Assembly: GCA_032433595.1 (NCBI GenBank)
Contig: JASWJB010000001.1
Location: 310,001-374,000 of the forward strand
Origin: Conoideocrella luteorostrata
Taxonomy: Eukaryota > Ascomycota > Sordariomycetes > Hypocreales > Clavicipitaceae
Length of the DNA stretch: 64,000 nt
Direction of reading: 5' to 3'
Shown: one piece after another, positions 1 through 12,261 of the stretch
Layout: each line of letters starts with the position of its first letter
Numbering within the stretch: position 1 is the stretch's first letter
Made by a program: the position numbers and the translations under genes
Notes under the pieces: model-generated
The model's input: only the letters and a program-made list of their open reading frames with translations
The model's database searches: none
Told to the model about the DNA's origin: nothing

Positions 1-1678
1 GCGAAGATATCAAGCAGGGTGGTAATCAAACTTATAGGAACATAATCACAGCTCAATCCCGTGGATTTATGCCAAATAGATGATGCTACATTATTTGTAG
101 ATCAATGCGGAAAATACATACTAAACAAAGGGCTGGGCTGCCCCTGAAATCCACATTGACTATACAACACTGTGACAGCCGCGAGTGAGATGAAATGCCA
201 AAGCGCGGTAATCTTTTGATGCCAATTTTATTCTGTCACGGAACGTTGAGTAGGATGACGACGACTACACAACACCTTCCTCACATACTGAGACACACAA
301 CTCAAGCGCTAGTCCGCTTGTAAGACAATTATTCAATTTTGAAACAAAAAAGCTGATGTACCGGGGCCTAGGATGTCCAGAAAGACGCCATGACTTGCTC
401 TGCTAGTTTCACGAATTAAGGAGGCTTACGAGGCTATAAGTGGAGACTCTACCATTAATAATATCGTTGGAATTGATGAACGCCTTCATTTGAAAGTCTT
501 GACTATCTGTTATTAACCCTGTGCAGATTGCTTAGCGTCTTCCAACTCATGACTCGGGGAAATTCAGCTGCCGGGTGGGGCCTGGTTGTTTGCAAAACAG
601 CTAAGGGGAAATACACCGGCCGGCCCAGTTACTGTCAGTTTTATGCATATCAGGTTATGATGCCCTTGCTTTCAAAGTTTGAGTCAGAGCTGGTCGCTGA
701 CCCATTAAAATTATGCGACAAAACATTGCAAGCTACCATAAAATGTGGAGGCCTCGCCTCAGCCGAACCTGGAAACTTGTTATGCTTTGTGTTCATGCAT
801 GAAATTAATAAAAAAAGAGAAAGAGGGAAAAAAGGGAAAAAAGGCTATTACTAGGTCTTAGGCCAAGTTATTGTCAGTGGAGATGGTTACTTGCAAGGCG
901 TTCTTGAAGTACCGATATAGCGCGTGTTTCGCGTTATTCTCCCCAAAGGAAGATACTAGCTATGATTAGCTCCGGGTTATAATTACAGAAGCTTGGAATG
1001 CTATTCTTTTGCACGAATTAGATAGCTTGACATATTCAATGCCGTGCGGCACGTTGTGCAGCAGTTATTGCTGCGGACGGAAGTCATACAAAATACTAGA
1101 TATTGTCGGAATCGTCATAATCCTCAGTACATCTAACGCCCCCTACAGATACGAGCGGGGGTGCCGATAACTACACATCCACCATGTTACAGCGTTGGAT
1201 GCATTCAAAGCCAAAACTGGACATTCTAGTCCAAGCCGCCGTTACAACTGGCCGAAGTGGTGTGGATCTGCTCTGCGGAGGTTCTCCTGTTCCATAATCG
1301 GAGACATACGATACTGTCCATGACCGGGATGAAATTTAACAAAACTCAATGCCATGTCAAGCAAGCTCCAAGCCTTACTCAGTATGCCATGCTGATGGAG
1401 AAGGGGAGTTTTTGAACAGGATGATTGATTGGGGCTCTCTATAGTCGGCATGTTGTGATGAGCCCGTTAAAGGAAACCATCTGAGCACTGTACACAAAAT
1501 AATAAATAGAAGCTAGCGGTCGTATAAACTCGTCAGCCTCATGACTTTCCAAAACCACAAGGCTTTCCATTCATTCCTTTTAAATATTGCTTGGCCTCCT
1601 CAACTGTATGCCATCCGTTCATTAGCAAGGCTGTAACCTTGTATTTTCCGTCATTTCTGAGAACAACAGACACTCATC
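1..1678. other. Left-edge intergenic region
   Basis: No gene could be supported here. The longest open frames (about 108 and 69 codons) have no recognisable domain, run through low-complexity A-rich sequence or lack a sensible promoter and intron pattern. The last 100 bases before 1679 are the probable promoter and leader of the carboxypeptidase gene. Confidence 0.6.
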
Positions 1679-3586
1679 ATGAGACTTTCATTCACTATTC
1701 CCGCCATTACTTTTGGTTTCGCTGTCAGCGCTTGTTTACTTCCAGGGGACTTTGAGGAAGACAAGGCTACTGTTCATGATAAGCGGCAATCTATAAACTT
1801 TTTGGCTATCGGTAAAGAAAATCGCTTCAAAGATGGTACAGTACCGCAGGGTATGGGCTCAAACCCCGGATTGTTTAAAAATGAAGACAAGCTGGCTATC
1901 CTTAATATTAACGAGATTGGATCGGCCGTCGAGAGCCTCCAAAAGGCGTACCCTGATAAGCTGAAACTCGACACCAAAACTGAACCATCAGTAGAAAAAA
2001 GACCTATTTACTTAGGTGTAATTGGTTCAGCCAAACCACGTGTATTCTTTACCGGTGGTGTGCACGCTCGCGAACGCGGGGGCCCAGACAATATCATCTA
2101 CTTTCTTTCAGACTTGCTTTGGGCAGACAAGCATAACACTGGCCTCACATACGAAAACCAAAGTTATACCGTCTCTGACGTACGAGCGGCGTTGGGGGTA
2201 GGCATCGCCTTCATACCCGCGGTCAACCCCGATGGAATTGATCATGACCAAAAGACCGACTCGTGTTGGCGCAAAAATCGCAGATCCTTCGGAAACGGCA
2301 AATTCGGTGTCGACATCAATCGTAATTTCAACATTTTTCGGGACTTTAAGCGAGTCTTTTCCCCCAAAGCCAAATACAGCATGTCTTTGGACGCGGGGTC
2401 TCAAACTTATATTGGACCGGAACCACTATCTGAGCCTGAGACACGGAACATTGCAAACGTATTCAAAACAACCACTTCCCTGTCGTGGTACCTTGATCTA
2501 CATTCCGCTCTAGGCAAGATTCTATATTCATGGGGTGATGATTTTGCGCAGACCGAGGATAAGCTCATGAATTATACGAATCCGACATGGGATGGCAAGC
2601 GTGGAGTTTTAAACACAGAGGATAAAAGCGATGAATACAAGGAGTATATGGAGCCGGATGATTTCGAGGCACAAAAAGCTGTCTCTGAGCGAATGGTTAA
2701 AGCCATGAACGGCGTAGGCAATGGGAGCTTCTACCAGGCCGCCGAGACCATAGAGCTTTACCCGTCGCAAGCCACCACCGACGAAGCAATGGCCAAGTAC
2801 TATGATCGGACTTGTGGCGCAAATCGAATAAATGCATTGACATTCGAGTTTGGAGAGACAAAATCTCTTCGCGGAGATTGCAAGGCCATCATGTACCCTG
2901 ATGCCAAAAAATACCGGCAAAACGTGCTACATACCAGCGTGGGCTTGATGGAGTTCATGTTAAACGCTGCTGCGAGAGACGATACCAAAATCTACAACAA
3001 GAAGGACTGTGTCAAAGACGGGAAATCAGACAAATCCGGCCAATCTCAGCCCCAGACTCAAAATTGGGTGACCAAGTGCTTGAAAGTGTTGTCTACTGTT
3101 TACCACGAATGCAAGGCCCCAGACTGTCAGAAGGACATACGAAGGGATGCGCCAAAGACATGTACAAAACAGCAACCACAACCGAAAAGAGCGTGTATGG
3201 AAAGGTTTCGGCCTTTTTTCACGCATTGTGGCCAGTCACAAGCATGCCAGGAGCAATTCAGTAAAAGGGCAGGCGACGCTTGCGAGCAGGTGCCATCGCA
3301 ACAACAACAAAATCAGTCTCCGTCTCAAACTACGACACAGCAGCAGCCGCCGCCCACAATAAAGCCGCAGCCTGGATGTATCCGCAAAAAGAATGCAGCA
3401 ACCGAGCAGTGCAAGCAGGCTCAGAAGAAGTCCCAGGCGGACTGTGATAAAGAGGGCTTTGATTTGTACAACACATGCCAGGCATGCGTTGGGCCACTTT
3501 TGCCCACCTTTAAAGGATGCGGAGAAGCAGCAGAATGCCGAGGAAGGGTTTTACAGGACATAAAAAATAAATGCCAAATATCTTAG
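1679..3586 (+). CDS. Secreted M14 zinc carboxypeptidase with Cys-rich tail
   Basis: A 635-residue single-exon protein that should remove C-terminal amino acids from peptides outside the cell. The first 18 or so residues are a hydrophobic signal peptide. The M14 metal and catalytic residues are in order: HARE (His129, Glu132), an NPDG turn near 183, DINRNF at 212-217 (substrate-binding Asn-Arg), DLHS with the third zinc ligand His275, and FEFGE with the general-base Glu390. From about residue 440 the protein leaves the peptidase fold and becomes a Lys/Gln-rich region with three copies of a four-cysteine module, at about 467, 506 and 603. A Gln/Pro linker separates the second and third. A typical fungal M14A enzyme ends near 420 residues, so the roughly 190-residue tail is an addition. 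The family call is firm; the tail function is unknown. Confidence 0.9.
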   Translation: MRLSFTIPAITFGFAVSACLLPGDFEEDKATVHDKRQSINFLAIGKENRFKDGTVPQGMGSNPGLFKNEDKLAILNINEIGSAVESLQKAYPDKLKLDTKTEPSVEKRPIYLGVIGSAKPRVFFTGGVHARERGGPDNIIYFLSDLLWADKHNTGLTYENQSYTVSDVRAALGVGIAFIPAVNPDGIDHDQKTDSCWRKNRRSFGNGKFGVDINRNFNIFRDFKRVFSPKAKYSMSLDAGSQTYIGPEPLSEPETRNIANVFKTTTSLSWYLDLHSALGKILYSWGDDFAQTEDKLMNYTNPTWDGKRGVLNTEDKSDEYKEYMEPDDFEAQKAVSERMVKAMNGVGNGSFYQAAETIELYPSQATTDEAMAKYYDRTCGANRINALTFEFGETKSLRGDCKAIMYPDAKKYRQNVLHTSVGLMEFMLNAAARDDTKIYNKKDCVKDGKSDKSGQSQPQTQNWVTKCLKVLSTVYHECKAPDCQKDIRRDAPKTCTKQQPQPKRACMERFRPFFTHCGQSQACQEQFSKRAGDACEQVPSQQQQNQSPSQTTTQQQPPPTIKPQPGCIRKKNAATEQCKQAQKKSQADCDKEGFDLYNTCQACVGPLLPTFKGCGEAAECRGRVLQDIKNKCQIS

Positions 3587-4287
3587 AACTAGATATCCTC
3601 GCCCGAAGCAGCATATCGTAATGGGGCAATAAATTAGACGCCAAGTACTTGGTCTTTTTTTTTTTTGGTCGGTTTTAGCTCTAGGCATCTTCGGACGTCA
3701 GCAAGATATTCAATTAATTTATTGCATAAAAGAAATTGTCAACGATTTCCGTAATCTTGCCAGCCTTGGACAACCTTTGCGTTGAATATAAGCCCTAACT
3801 GCCCGCCACTGGAGAGATTCGGTAGGCTTTCACTTTTGCTCCGTGGTCAAGTGGAGCATCATGGTGGCGAGGCAATCGAACGCGTGCAGTCACAAGAGTA
3901 TCGTCCTCGGCAACCAACTCAAAACAGATTCAGTACTGACCTGCGGAAAGGGGCTCGCTCATGCTGATTTTCTGGCCATTAATAGCTCGGCGTGGCAAGT
4001 TAGCGCTACGGAGCAGAGCCTCGTCTGCACTGATTGGGTGAAAGGGGCGCTTCAGGTGGCTGCAGTCGTCATGTTCTTCCTCCGGGCGGCCCGCAACGAC
4101 GCGCTGCCCCACCGTGTTTTAATTGGTTCCAAATTTATTTCCACAGCTCGTCAATTTATCCAGCAAAACTAATAAATTTAATCATTTGCGCACCCATCTC
4201 GACATTTTGCGGAGCGTTCCTACACCCGGATACTTTGGATGTTTTGGGAGGAAACCCTTTGAAGAATCCATGTTCTGGACCGCGCCA

Positions 4288-4309
4288 GACGACGACGACG
4301 ACGACGACG
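4288..4309 (+). repeat. (GAC)n microsatellite
   Basis: About seven uninterrupted GAC units. They lie in no supported gene. Confidence 0.9.
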
Positions 4310-7024
4310 TGGAGGATGGAATAATCAGCGGGCTGGTATCCAGATTATTGGGAGCACGCTAACATAGGGTTTAATATCTAGTTTCCATATTAGACTAAAT
4401 AATGAAGTATATTCTAGAAAATAGTAGCTACTACTAATAGTATTAATAAATAGAATACCATGCCTAATAGATAAGTTCATAGCGCTAAACAGCTCTTTAC
4501 CTTTATTATTGCCTAACGTAGCAATGCAAGGCACCCCTAAAACAATAATACGAGCGACTATTGTAGTAGCATAAGACTTGGCCGAACTATTTTGTCAGGT
4601 CAAAAAGAACATACCAAACGCCCTGAAGACCTTATGAAACTGCTCTGTATCAACTGATCAAATGGTTCGTGCGCTCGGGTTGTCAATGTCGTGTGGTGCG
4701 ATTCAATTGCACGTAAGTGGTCAGAATCGCAAGTCAGAGTTGTGAGTCAAGGTCACAAGTCGGAATCGCATGGCGTAGGTTTGCTTCTCAATTGATCTCG
4801 TGGCCTCGTTCAATAGTGTGTGATCAAATGGTTCAGGTATTCAAGTAGTCAGTATCACGTAATAATAGGCATTCAAAGATAAAGTCAAAATCTCAAAGTA
4901 TTAATTTGCTTCACGAAGAAGACATGGTTTCTTTTCTATTCTCACATAGCTATCCTAAAGGTGTGCTTGAATTCCCGCACAAAATATATTAAGATAGCTA
5001 TAGCTTGCATGGGTTACCTGGGTCACTCATGTGGCAGACTTGACGCATGAAAGGTTAAGTCTAGCTTATTAGTAAATAAATTTAATAATACATCCTATCT
5101 TACTTGTTTTTTACCTTGTATTATTTACGTGCATCTTATGTCTTACAACCCTTTACGTCCTATCTAATATTGACCATCCTAGTGCCCAAGTCTGGCATCC
5201 AACTAGACGGAACCAGCACGTAACACGTCAGGCGTAGCGGTTTCTAACAGACCTAGTGATGCACTCAAGGCTACCCAGAGAGAGAGTATTATGCAGCTAG
5301 CAAACGCTTCGCTGCGGGGTAGCGACGAGCATAAGTAGGGAGGAGAGGACCAAATCTTTAGAAGGTCAGAGACTAAGACAGTCAACAATAGAGTGCTACC
5401 TTGCTGCTACGAAGTAACGAATACATCAGGAGTCTTGTTCATCACTCTGCTTTATCAGAAACCAGTCGTGACACCTTCGCCGCTCAGACACACTGCGCTG
5501 TTTTTGAAGCAACTACATACTCAGAAGTGCGAAAGTCTGTTCGTCTTCTACCGCCCCCCCGATAGCTTCGAGCTATGCGGCAAGGATCAAAATGTAAGGG
5601 TGAGATTATTGCTAACTATTAAGGTTAAAATGAGAAGGCTGCCAACGAACACTAAAGAAAGTGGCATTCATGTCTGATAGAGTTTCGTATACTAGAAGAT
5701 TGCTCATATCGGTTAAATTTAATGCATTGGCAACTTGGGTAACTTAGTGTTAGCCTACAGTACCACAATGATAATAATTGCCTTGCACCACCACAGGGGA
5801 CATCAGCTCGATCAGGACTAGACTTACTGTCAACGAAATCTGTAGAAGGCCCAGTAAAGGAAATGTGAATTCTGCGCCTGATTCACGCATCCAAACAAGC
5901 CGTCGCACCGTCAACTGAATCTTGGAGACAGTTTCTGCACCAAAATATAAGATATCAGAAAGCTGCTTTTAGAAAGAAAGACCTAAAATCAGTGGCCCAG
6001 GATGTTTAATTTGACTGCCACACTGCTACATGTAGTCGTATCAAAGCGTTGACTGTCACTACACTACGGAGTGTAGAGTTTGATCGCCCAATCGCTTGCA
6101 ACAACACCCATGCTTAACCAATCACGAGGCAGAAATTTCCTACAACAGGTGCACAGTTACTCCGTACTCCGGCAAAAACTAATGAAAAACTCGGTACGCT
6201 ACGGAAAATATAAAGCCAGACGTTGCCGCCCCCCGGTCTGCACTCTAACTACTTCCCGACTGACGAAATCTAGTGCACAGCGCAGTACTCCGTATTTTGT
6301 GGCCAGTTCGAAGCGCCAAGTTTATTAGCTGAGACACTAGCGAATTGCACCTCAGATAGACAGTTCATGCGCTGAACAATTGACCAGTCTGACAACATGC
6401 AGTGACCTGGAGGATTGAAGTCTTTGAGAGCATAGCTGTTGAGGGCGAATGCGATGATAATTCCAGACGGTGACAACGGTTTCGATGCAGACAAATTCGA
6501 TAGCGCAGCTCTCAATCACCGACATGGTCAAGAACATGTCCTACATTGAAGGGGGATGGCAGCGAACAGTAGTTCATTTCCTTTGATACGACGCGAGGAG
6601 GACAGAGATCAGCATTTTGCTGAGACATCGTGGAGGCTACGGAGTACTGTGTGGCCAGTTCACGGCTAGCCAGGCCCAGGCTCCTCGAAAAGACGCGATG
6701 CGCCACAGGGGAGACTTACCTGATGCCGCACAAGTCATTTGGCAGCTCGTGAGAAAAACAACAATTTCCGAATTAGAGCGCGTGTTGGTTGTCATATGTA
6801 CTTGGCAACAGAGCAAGAATGGTTCATCTGCATCATTTGGCCAAAGGCTGCGCACGCCACAGCGAAGTTTCTGGCTGATGGCAGTAACGTTTGCGCCTCT
6901 GACTCTGAACATGACACCTGCACGGTAACCTTGCAGCCGAGGTGGCTGCTTGCAGAGACCAATCGGGCACCCATGTCCACATATCCACCCTCCGTAGCCA
7001 CTCCGTACTAGTTAGCGGGGGCTG

Positions 7025-7054
7025 TCTATAGTGGTCTATAGTGGTCTATAGTGG
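7025..7054 (+). repeat. Three tandem copies of a 10-bp unit
   Basis: The unit TCTATAGTGG occurs three times head to tail without change, close to several TACTCCGTA-type motifs. Confidence 0.9.
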
Positions 7055-8415
7055 GCCAGTAGAAGGAGGGTTGACTCACCCCCTGAGCCCTGACCACTTG
7101 TTCATGGTCGTCCGTCTCTCGTCCTCGCTTGTGTCAAGCTGCAGCTACCAATTCAATTCCCGATCTCAAAGGAGTCAATCGGAGCAAATATCGAGGGAAG
7201 CATCGATAGCATCTTGGTCTCTCAGCCCCGCAGGTAGGAGGTGGGGGACGGGCCTGGCTCTGCTCCTGTCGATCGCTTTGTTTGCCTTGGGTAACCATGC
7301 GTACTCTGTAGATTGTACGTACTCCGTACTGTATTATTACGCCAGAGCCACACACGAGCCGGCACATCGGAAGACTCGGCACATCATGATGGTACTGACG
7401 GAGTTACCGGCATTGTGGTATTCGACGATTGACGTACCATGTGTCGTTGTAGATGGAGCTTCATTGGAAAATAATGTTGTTGAAAAGTGTACGGGAGAAT
7501 CTGAAGACCGCTACGGAGACCGCGCGGATGAAGCGATCGGCACTCAAGCGGAGAATTGAGATTGGTTCACTAGCAAACTAGTAAGTTGCCCAGCATGCAA
7601 TCAATCAATGCTCCAAAGAGCTGCAAACTGGAGGCGAGTGCCGATCCATCACATATGCACAGGGATAGTATTAGTACGATGCGTCACATCCCGATCGATA
7701 GAGGCTGAGGGCTTACCAAGATACCGAGTTATCTCAAAGCACAGCAACAGCTGAGCCGTAGTGACGGGACATAACTGGCTATTCACAACCAAAATTGTTT
7801 CGTCCGGCTGTCGCTGTGGATTCGGTGTGCCACGCCGCCGGTACGCTAACGATATCATGAGTCAGGACTGAGGCGGGAGCTGCATCAGGAACCCTGCTGT
7901 ACTTTGACATGACAGGATGTAGCTCCAAAGTCCACATCGCTGCGATTGATCGGCAGCATCTAACATGAGGCCGTTTCCGCAATGGAAGGAGCGACAGCCC
8001 TTGTCTACCGCTTTGACCTATGAACACCCTTGGCTTTCGGACGAAAACTTCCTCGTCTGGGAGAGTTTTGGGGCTGGTGGCGTCTGCGACCCTCTCAGCC
8101 AGGATGGGGGTCGGAGACGGGCAGAGACAAGCCATCACGACAATGAAGATCAACTGTGTCATGGAGCACCTTTTCTTCTCTGCACACGTGTGGAGCTTTT
8201 GCCGAGGTGTCGCGAGGCGGTGCGGGGAGTAAATTGTGCAATCACTTTTATCGGTACCACCCTTTACGATGGCGATTCAACACAAGGGGGGTTTTTTTCT
8301 TTGGCTACCTTATTAAAGCAGATCGACCCGCACTATCAAATTGACTTGGACCTTGTGATGGGACTGCATCCTGTATAGCCAGAGCGACAGCATAGCATCA
8401 GCTTCCATTGCTGTG

Positions 8416-9958
8416 ATGGATCGTCCTCCCCCACCACCAGGCATCGACCTCACCGAGGATAGGCGAGCTGCGATTGTAGCTACGTCTGTGATAACATGGG
8501 TAATGGCACTTGTTGCTATTGGTTTGCGCATCGTTTGCCGCAGGATGAAAGGCGTCGAGCTCTGGCTGGATGACTGGCTCATTCTGGCAGCGGTGGTAAG
8601 GAGCCACCGATATTTTGAGTTGCGCGAATAGATCTAACATTGCAGCAGCCGCCCTCTTGTCTTCACGTTTTCGGAATGGCTGGATATGGTCAGTTCATCC
8701 TAGGCCCCCGTTTGTGCGCCCGCTGGGCTTGTCACTACGAATCCAAGAACTAACAATGAGACAGCCGTCAGTCGGGGTGTTGGACAACATATTTGGGTGA
8801 CACCCGCGGACTCTGTACGAGGATGGGCCTTGGGGTTGTTCCTCGCCGAGCTGGGATACTTCTTCACCTTGATGTGTGTGAAATGGTCCATCTTATCGTT
8901 CTACTGGCGTTCTTTTCACGTCCGCCACTCCATCAGAGTACCTATTTGGACGCTTGCGACGATTGTTTTACTCTGGGGAATTGCGGTTGTACGTTCTGCC
9001 CGTATCTTTGCTCTCGCTATTGCGTGTTCCTGTTGCTTACGTAGGGATAACTACAGATCCTTGTCACCTTGTTTCAGTGCCAACCAACACATGCATTCTG
9101 GTCCCGGTTTGACCCGGAACATCCCTTGTCACCCACGGACTATCGCTGCAGCATTGACAACATCAAGTTTTTCTACGCGAACGCCATTCCCACCATTGTC
9201 ACTGACGTTTTGATGCTGTGTCTCCCTGTACCATACATATATAGCCTCAAATTGCGTGGTGGACAGAAGATGGCGCTGGCGGGTATCTTCCTCGTTGGAA
9301 CCTTGTGAGTTGCGGATCGGAAACCCAGTATACCCCAAGGGAGAAAGGATCGCAGCTAACTTTACATCATGAAGCGTTACGCTAGTCTCCATCATTCGAC
9401 TGCATTATCTGCTGAAGGGAGATCTCGCCGACCCTGACATTACATGGAACTTTGTCGACATTGGGCTGTGGTCTGTGGTAGAAGGGAACATTGCTATCGT
9501 TTGCGGTAAGACGGACTCTACATTTTCGCCTCACATTCATCTCTGACCTTTTTTTTTCCTCAGCCTGCCTGCCGTTCCTGCGACCCATCGTCCACAAATT
9601 TACTTTTGGGCTATTCAACTTGTCGTCTGTGGGATCGAAAGCTCCCCAATCGAGCACTTTCAATAGGATCAGCCGCAAGAATCACAGCGCGCACTGTTGG
9701 GAGGAGGTCGGAGGCCATGGTCTCTCATCCGCTACTGTGCAAGCCAAAGGCGACAATGAGAGCGAAGAGAACCCTTTTGCCCTGGAGACGATACGGTCTC
9801 TAGAAAGTACAACTTCCCCGAAGAAAGATGAAGTAGTATCGACGAATCTAAAAGCCGGGAATCATCCCAAGAATAGCTCATTGGGAGAGGGCATCATGGT
9901 TACGAGAGAGATTGTGATGAAGCGTGATACGGTTCACAAAGACTTGGACATGTGCTAA
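8416..9958 (+). CDS. SAT4/rhodopsin-like seven-helix membrane protein
   Basis: A fungal integral membrane protein of the SAT4 family, related to PTH11-type receptors. Six exons join in frame: 8416-8595, 8646-8688, 8765-8988, 9057-9304, 9375-9505 and 9564-9958, giving 406 residues. The five introns are 50-76 bp with GT-AG ends. The sequence shows the family pattern: an Arg-rich loop and ELWLDDWLI after the first helix, GWALGLFLAELGYF, the FQCQPTHAFW loop, YRCSIDNIKFFY and the LPVPYIYSLKLRGGQK segment. After the last helix (ACLPFLRP) a hydrophilic tail of about 110 residues follows, presumably cytoplasmic. The ATG at 8416 is used; the GTG just before it is not a plausible fungal start. No CFEM domain is present. 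Such proteins are often proposed as receptors, but the ligand is unknown. Confidence 0.88.
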
Positions 9959-10019
9959 AGGTACACTAATTTAATTTAATGAATAGTTCAAAATTTTTAA
10001 ATAATGACGAATGAAATAC

Positions 10020-12142
10020 TCAGGCGTAGTAGAATGCGCACGTCTCGTACTCGGCGTTGATGTTGTTTCCGTCGGGGCCATGCTCGATGTTAAATGAGAT
10101 GCCGGCCTCCGGAAATGCCTGCGAATCCGCGAGCATCTGCCTGTATACGGACAAACACGACCCTTTGCAACCAAGCGACGGGACACCATACGCGGTATTA
10201 GTCAGGCCGGTGAACGGCATGGCATGAGGCACAGTGACTGGCGCTCCGGGGGCATTAAAATCCTGGAAATACCATCCGCTCTCGTAAAAGTCTTCGGTAC
10301 CGGTACCTCTCAGCGTGACTGAAGTATCGTTGAAACCCCCAGGCGTGGTTCGACCCAGCCAGACCTGCTCGTCACCCTCTAAGAACTCCAAAGTATTTGC
10401 GGGCTGCAAGATTGAGCCCCGAAATGTGTGTGTGACGCCATAAGCCACCCCTGGGCCTTTGACGGAGAGAAACGGCCACAGTTTGCCGGTTGTTGTTGGA
10501 CCCCTCCTGTGCTGGGTGCTGAAGTGACCCCACGGCTGGCTTGATGGACGACGACCGTCGCATCGCTGTACAACGACGTCGAAAGATGCTTTCACAGGTT
10601 TACCGTCACCGGTGGTGAGCTTGATATGTGCGCTCTTCTCAAAAGGCATGGGGAAGTACGTTGTCCAGACACCGTTCGGAATCATAGAATCCACGGAGAG
10701 CATAAGAGAGCGAGTTAACCCTTTGGCGAGACCGGCGCCGAAGAAAGCGCCGATGGGGACCTTGGACACTGTTTCCTTACCGTCAAACGTTAGGGAGATG
10801 CGAATGTCTGGAAGGGCATCGGGGGAGTGGGTGCTGTCTTTGTATGTGAACTGCCGGAGGCCTTGCCATGTCTGTCCTGTAATCTTGTAATTCTGCAAAT
10901 CATTCAAGTCAGTTACTATGCATGCCTGTATGAATGTAGTATTGATATTGGAAAATCTGGTTGGCTTACATGAGCCTTTTCGTCATGAGGATTGTTGCCC
11001 CCAACATTGAGCAAGTCCATCAATACCCAGTCCTTGCTGGGCATGTAACCAGGCGTCTTCCAATGCCCGCTCTCCGACTTACAATGAAGCGCGTAGAAAA
11101 ACTCATTGCAGTCTAAGTCGGAGGATTGACACACCACTCTGACAACTATACTGTCGGCCCCTCTTGTGACGTCTGGTGGAATAGCGAGAACCTGGTCGGC
11201 CCATATACCATTGGCGGCGTCGCCACTATCGTGAGTGCCGATAGAACGTCCGTTTACTTTTACTTCCACTCGTTGACAGCCAATCGTGCGGTCAATTCGT
11301 CTAGTCAGTTGGCACTGTTTGTGGTAGGGGTCCAATCGGAGCTTGAAGGAGCTGCCTCCGCCCTTGCCGAATGCGCGACCGTCATCTTGGACTAACGACG
11401 TGGCTTGAACAGAAGGTATTCGAAGCGACAAAGCTGATATAACTCCGCATCCGTCAGACATGGAAGCCCCCTCTGCCCGATCCCCCAATTGACCGGACAT
11501 GTACCTCCCATTCGACACGCCGCCTTTGCCACCAATGGCTTTGGGATCCCGAACTCCGAAAGCTGTATGTGCTTCGGCAACGTCACGAGAAGAAGCGTTG
11601 GGGTCAAAAGTGGGAGGCTTCACGTGTGGAGGAAACCGTCTGTACGTAACGTGATAGAAATGCGGGTTATTCTGGGTAGTAACTAGCATGGACTTGCCAA
11701 ATGACATGGGCACCTTGATGACATTCCCGCCCATCGTGTCATTCGTGTCTCCGACAAACGGCCAAGCGAACGGCTCGGGATGTCCGCTGCTAACAATGTC
11801 TTGAAGACGGCCGGACAGAACATCTTTGCCGTCCAGCCTGATGTTGATGTCGCCGACTTTAGCTACACTGTCGGGCTCATACGTGAACCAGATGGAAGCG
11901 ATTTCTCCCGGGCCGTTATACTCCGCGATGACGCATCTGCTGCCTTGCTTTTTTAGGCAAGAGTATGTTCCGTCGAACCCGTCATCGTTGTGGTTTGCTC
12001 GGTCGTACGAGGAGAACTGATGGGTTTCTTCCCCGGGACGGAGCTTGTAGAGGTCGTAGTTGCGGTAGGCGTCTAGGCCAACCATCGGCCAGGCATTGGC
12101 GGCGATGGCCGTAGTGAGGCCCAAGAGCAATGCTAGCTTCAT
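10020..12142 (-). CDS. Secreted GH172-family (DUF2961) protein
   Basis: Two exons on the minus strand, 12142-10970 and 10892-10020, separated by a 77-bp phase-0 intron with an ACTGAC branch site, encode 681 residues. The N-terminus (MKLALLLGLTTAIAANA) is a signal peptide, so the protein is exported. The domain is DUF2961, now glycoside hydrolase family 172. It is recognisable from the N-terminal YDRANHNDDGF and IASIWFTY segments, and from the strongly conserved RGTGTEDFYESGWYF block, whose acidic residue belongs to the active site. Characterised GH172 members act on fructofuranose or arabinofuranose linkages; which sugar this one uses cannot be read from sequence. The gene runs tail to tail with the SAT4 gene, only 61 bp away. 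Confidence 0.85.
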
Positions 12143-12253
12143 GTTGACACCCGAAAAATATTCATGTAGTGTGTTGAAAGGTTTCGCCGGCTGCTGATTG
12201 CACCCATGTGGGCTGCGCTGATGGGCATCTTGGCGAATAGGCCCGCTGCGTAG

Positions 12254-12261
12254 TTTATATA
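12254..12261 (-). promoter_or_regulatory. TATA box of the GH172 gene
   Basis: TATATAAA on the minus strand, 112 bp upstream of the ATG at 12142. The spacing is normal for a fungal TATA element. Confidence 0.5.

Larger units (their letters stand above)
3587..8415. other. Gene-poor region, partly AT-rich
   Basis: About 4.8 kb with no supportable gene. The stretch 4360-5150 is strongly AT-rich with many short stops and looks like decayed repeat DNA. The part from 6050 to 7400 carries four exact copies of TACTCCGTA or its complement and several near copies, plus short direct repeats. A minus-strand frame beginning at 8162 opens with a hydrophobic, signal-like stretch but has no further support. 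Confidence 0.55.

Noticed and set aside
528..854. A 108-codon plus-strand frame
   Set aside because: No domain, ends in a low-complexity Lys/Gly run from A/G-rich DNA, and no promoter or splice context.
7041..7559. A 172-codon plus-strand frame
   Set aside because: Starts inside a 10-bp tandem repeat at a non-ATG-like position, overlaps other frames and has no recognisable motif.
7779..8162. A minus-strand frame with a signal-peptide-like start (MTQLIFIVVMACLCPSPTP)
   Set aside because: The rest is Arg-rich and unlike a secreted protein, and the plus strand has an equally long frame. A small secreted protein is possible but unsupported.
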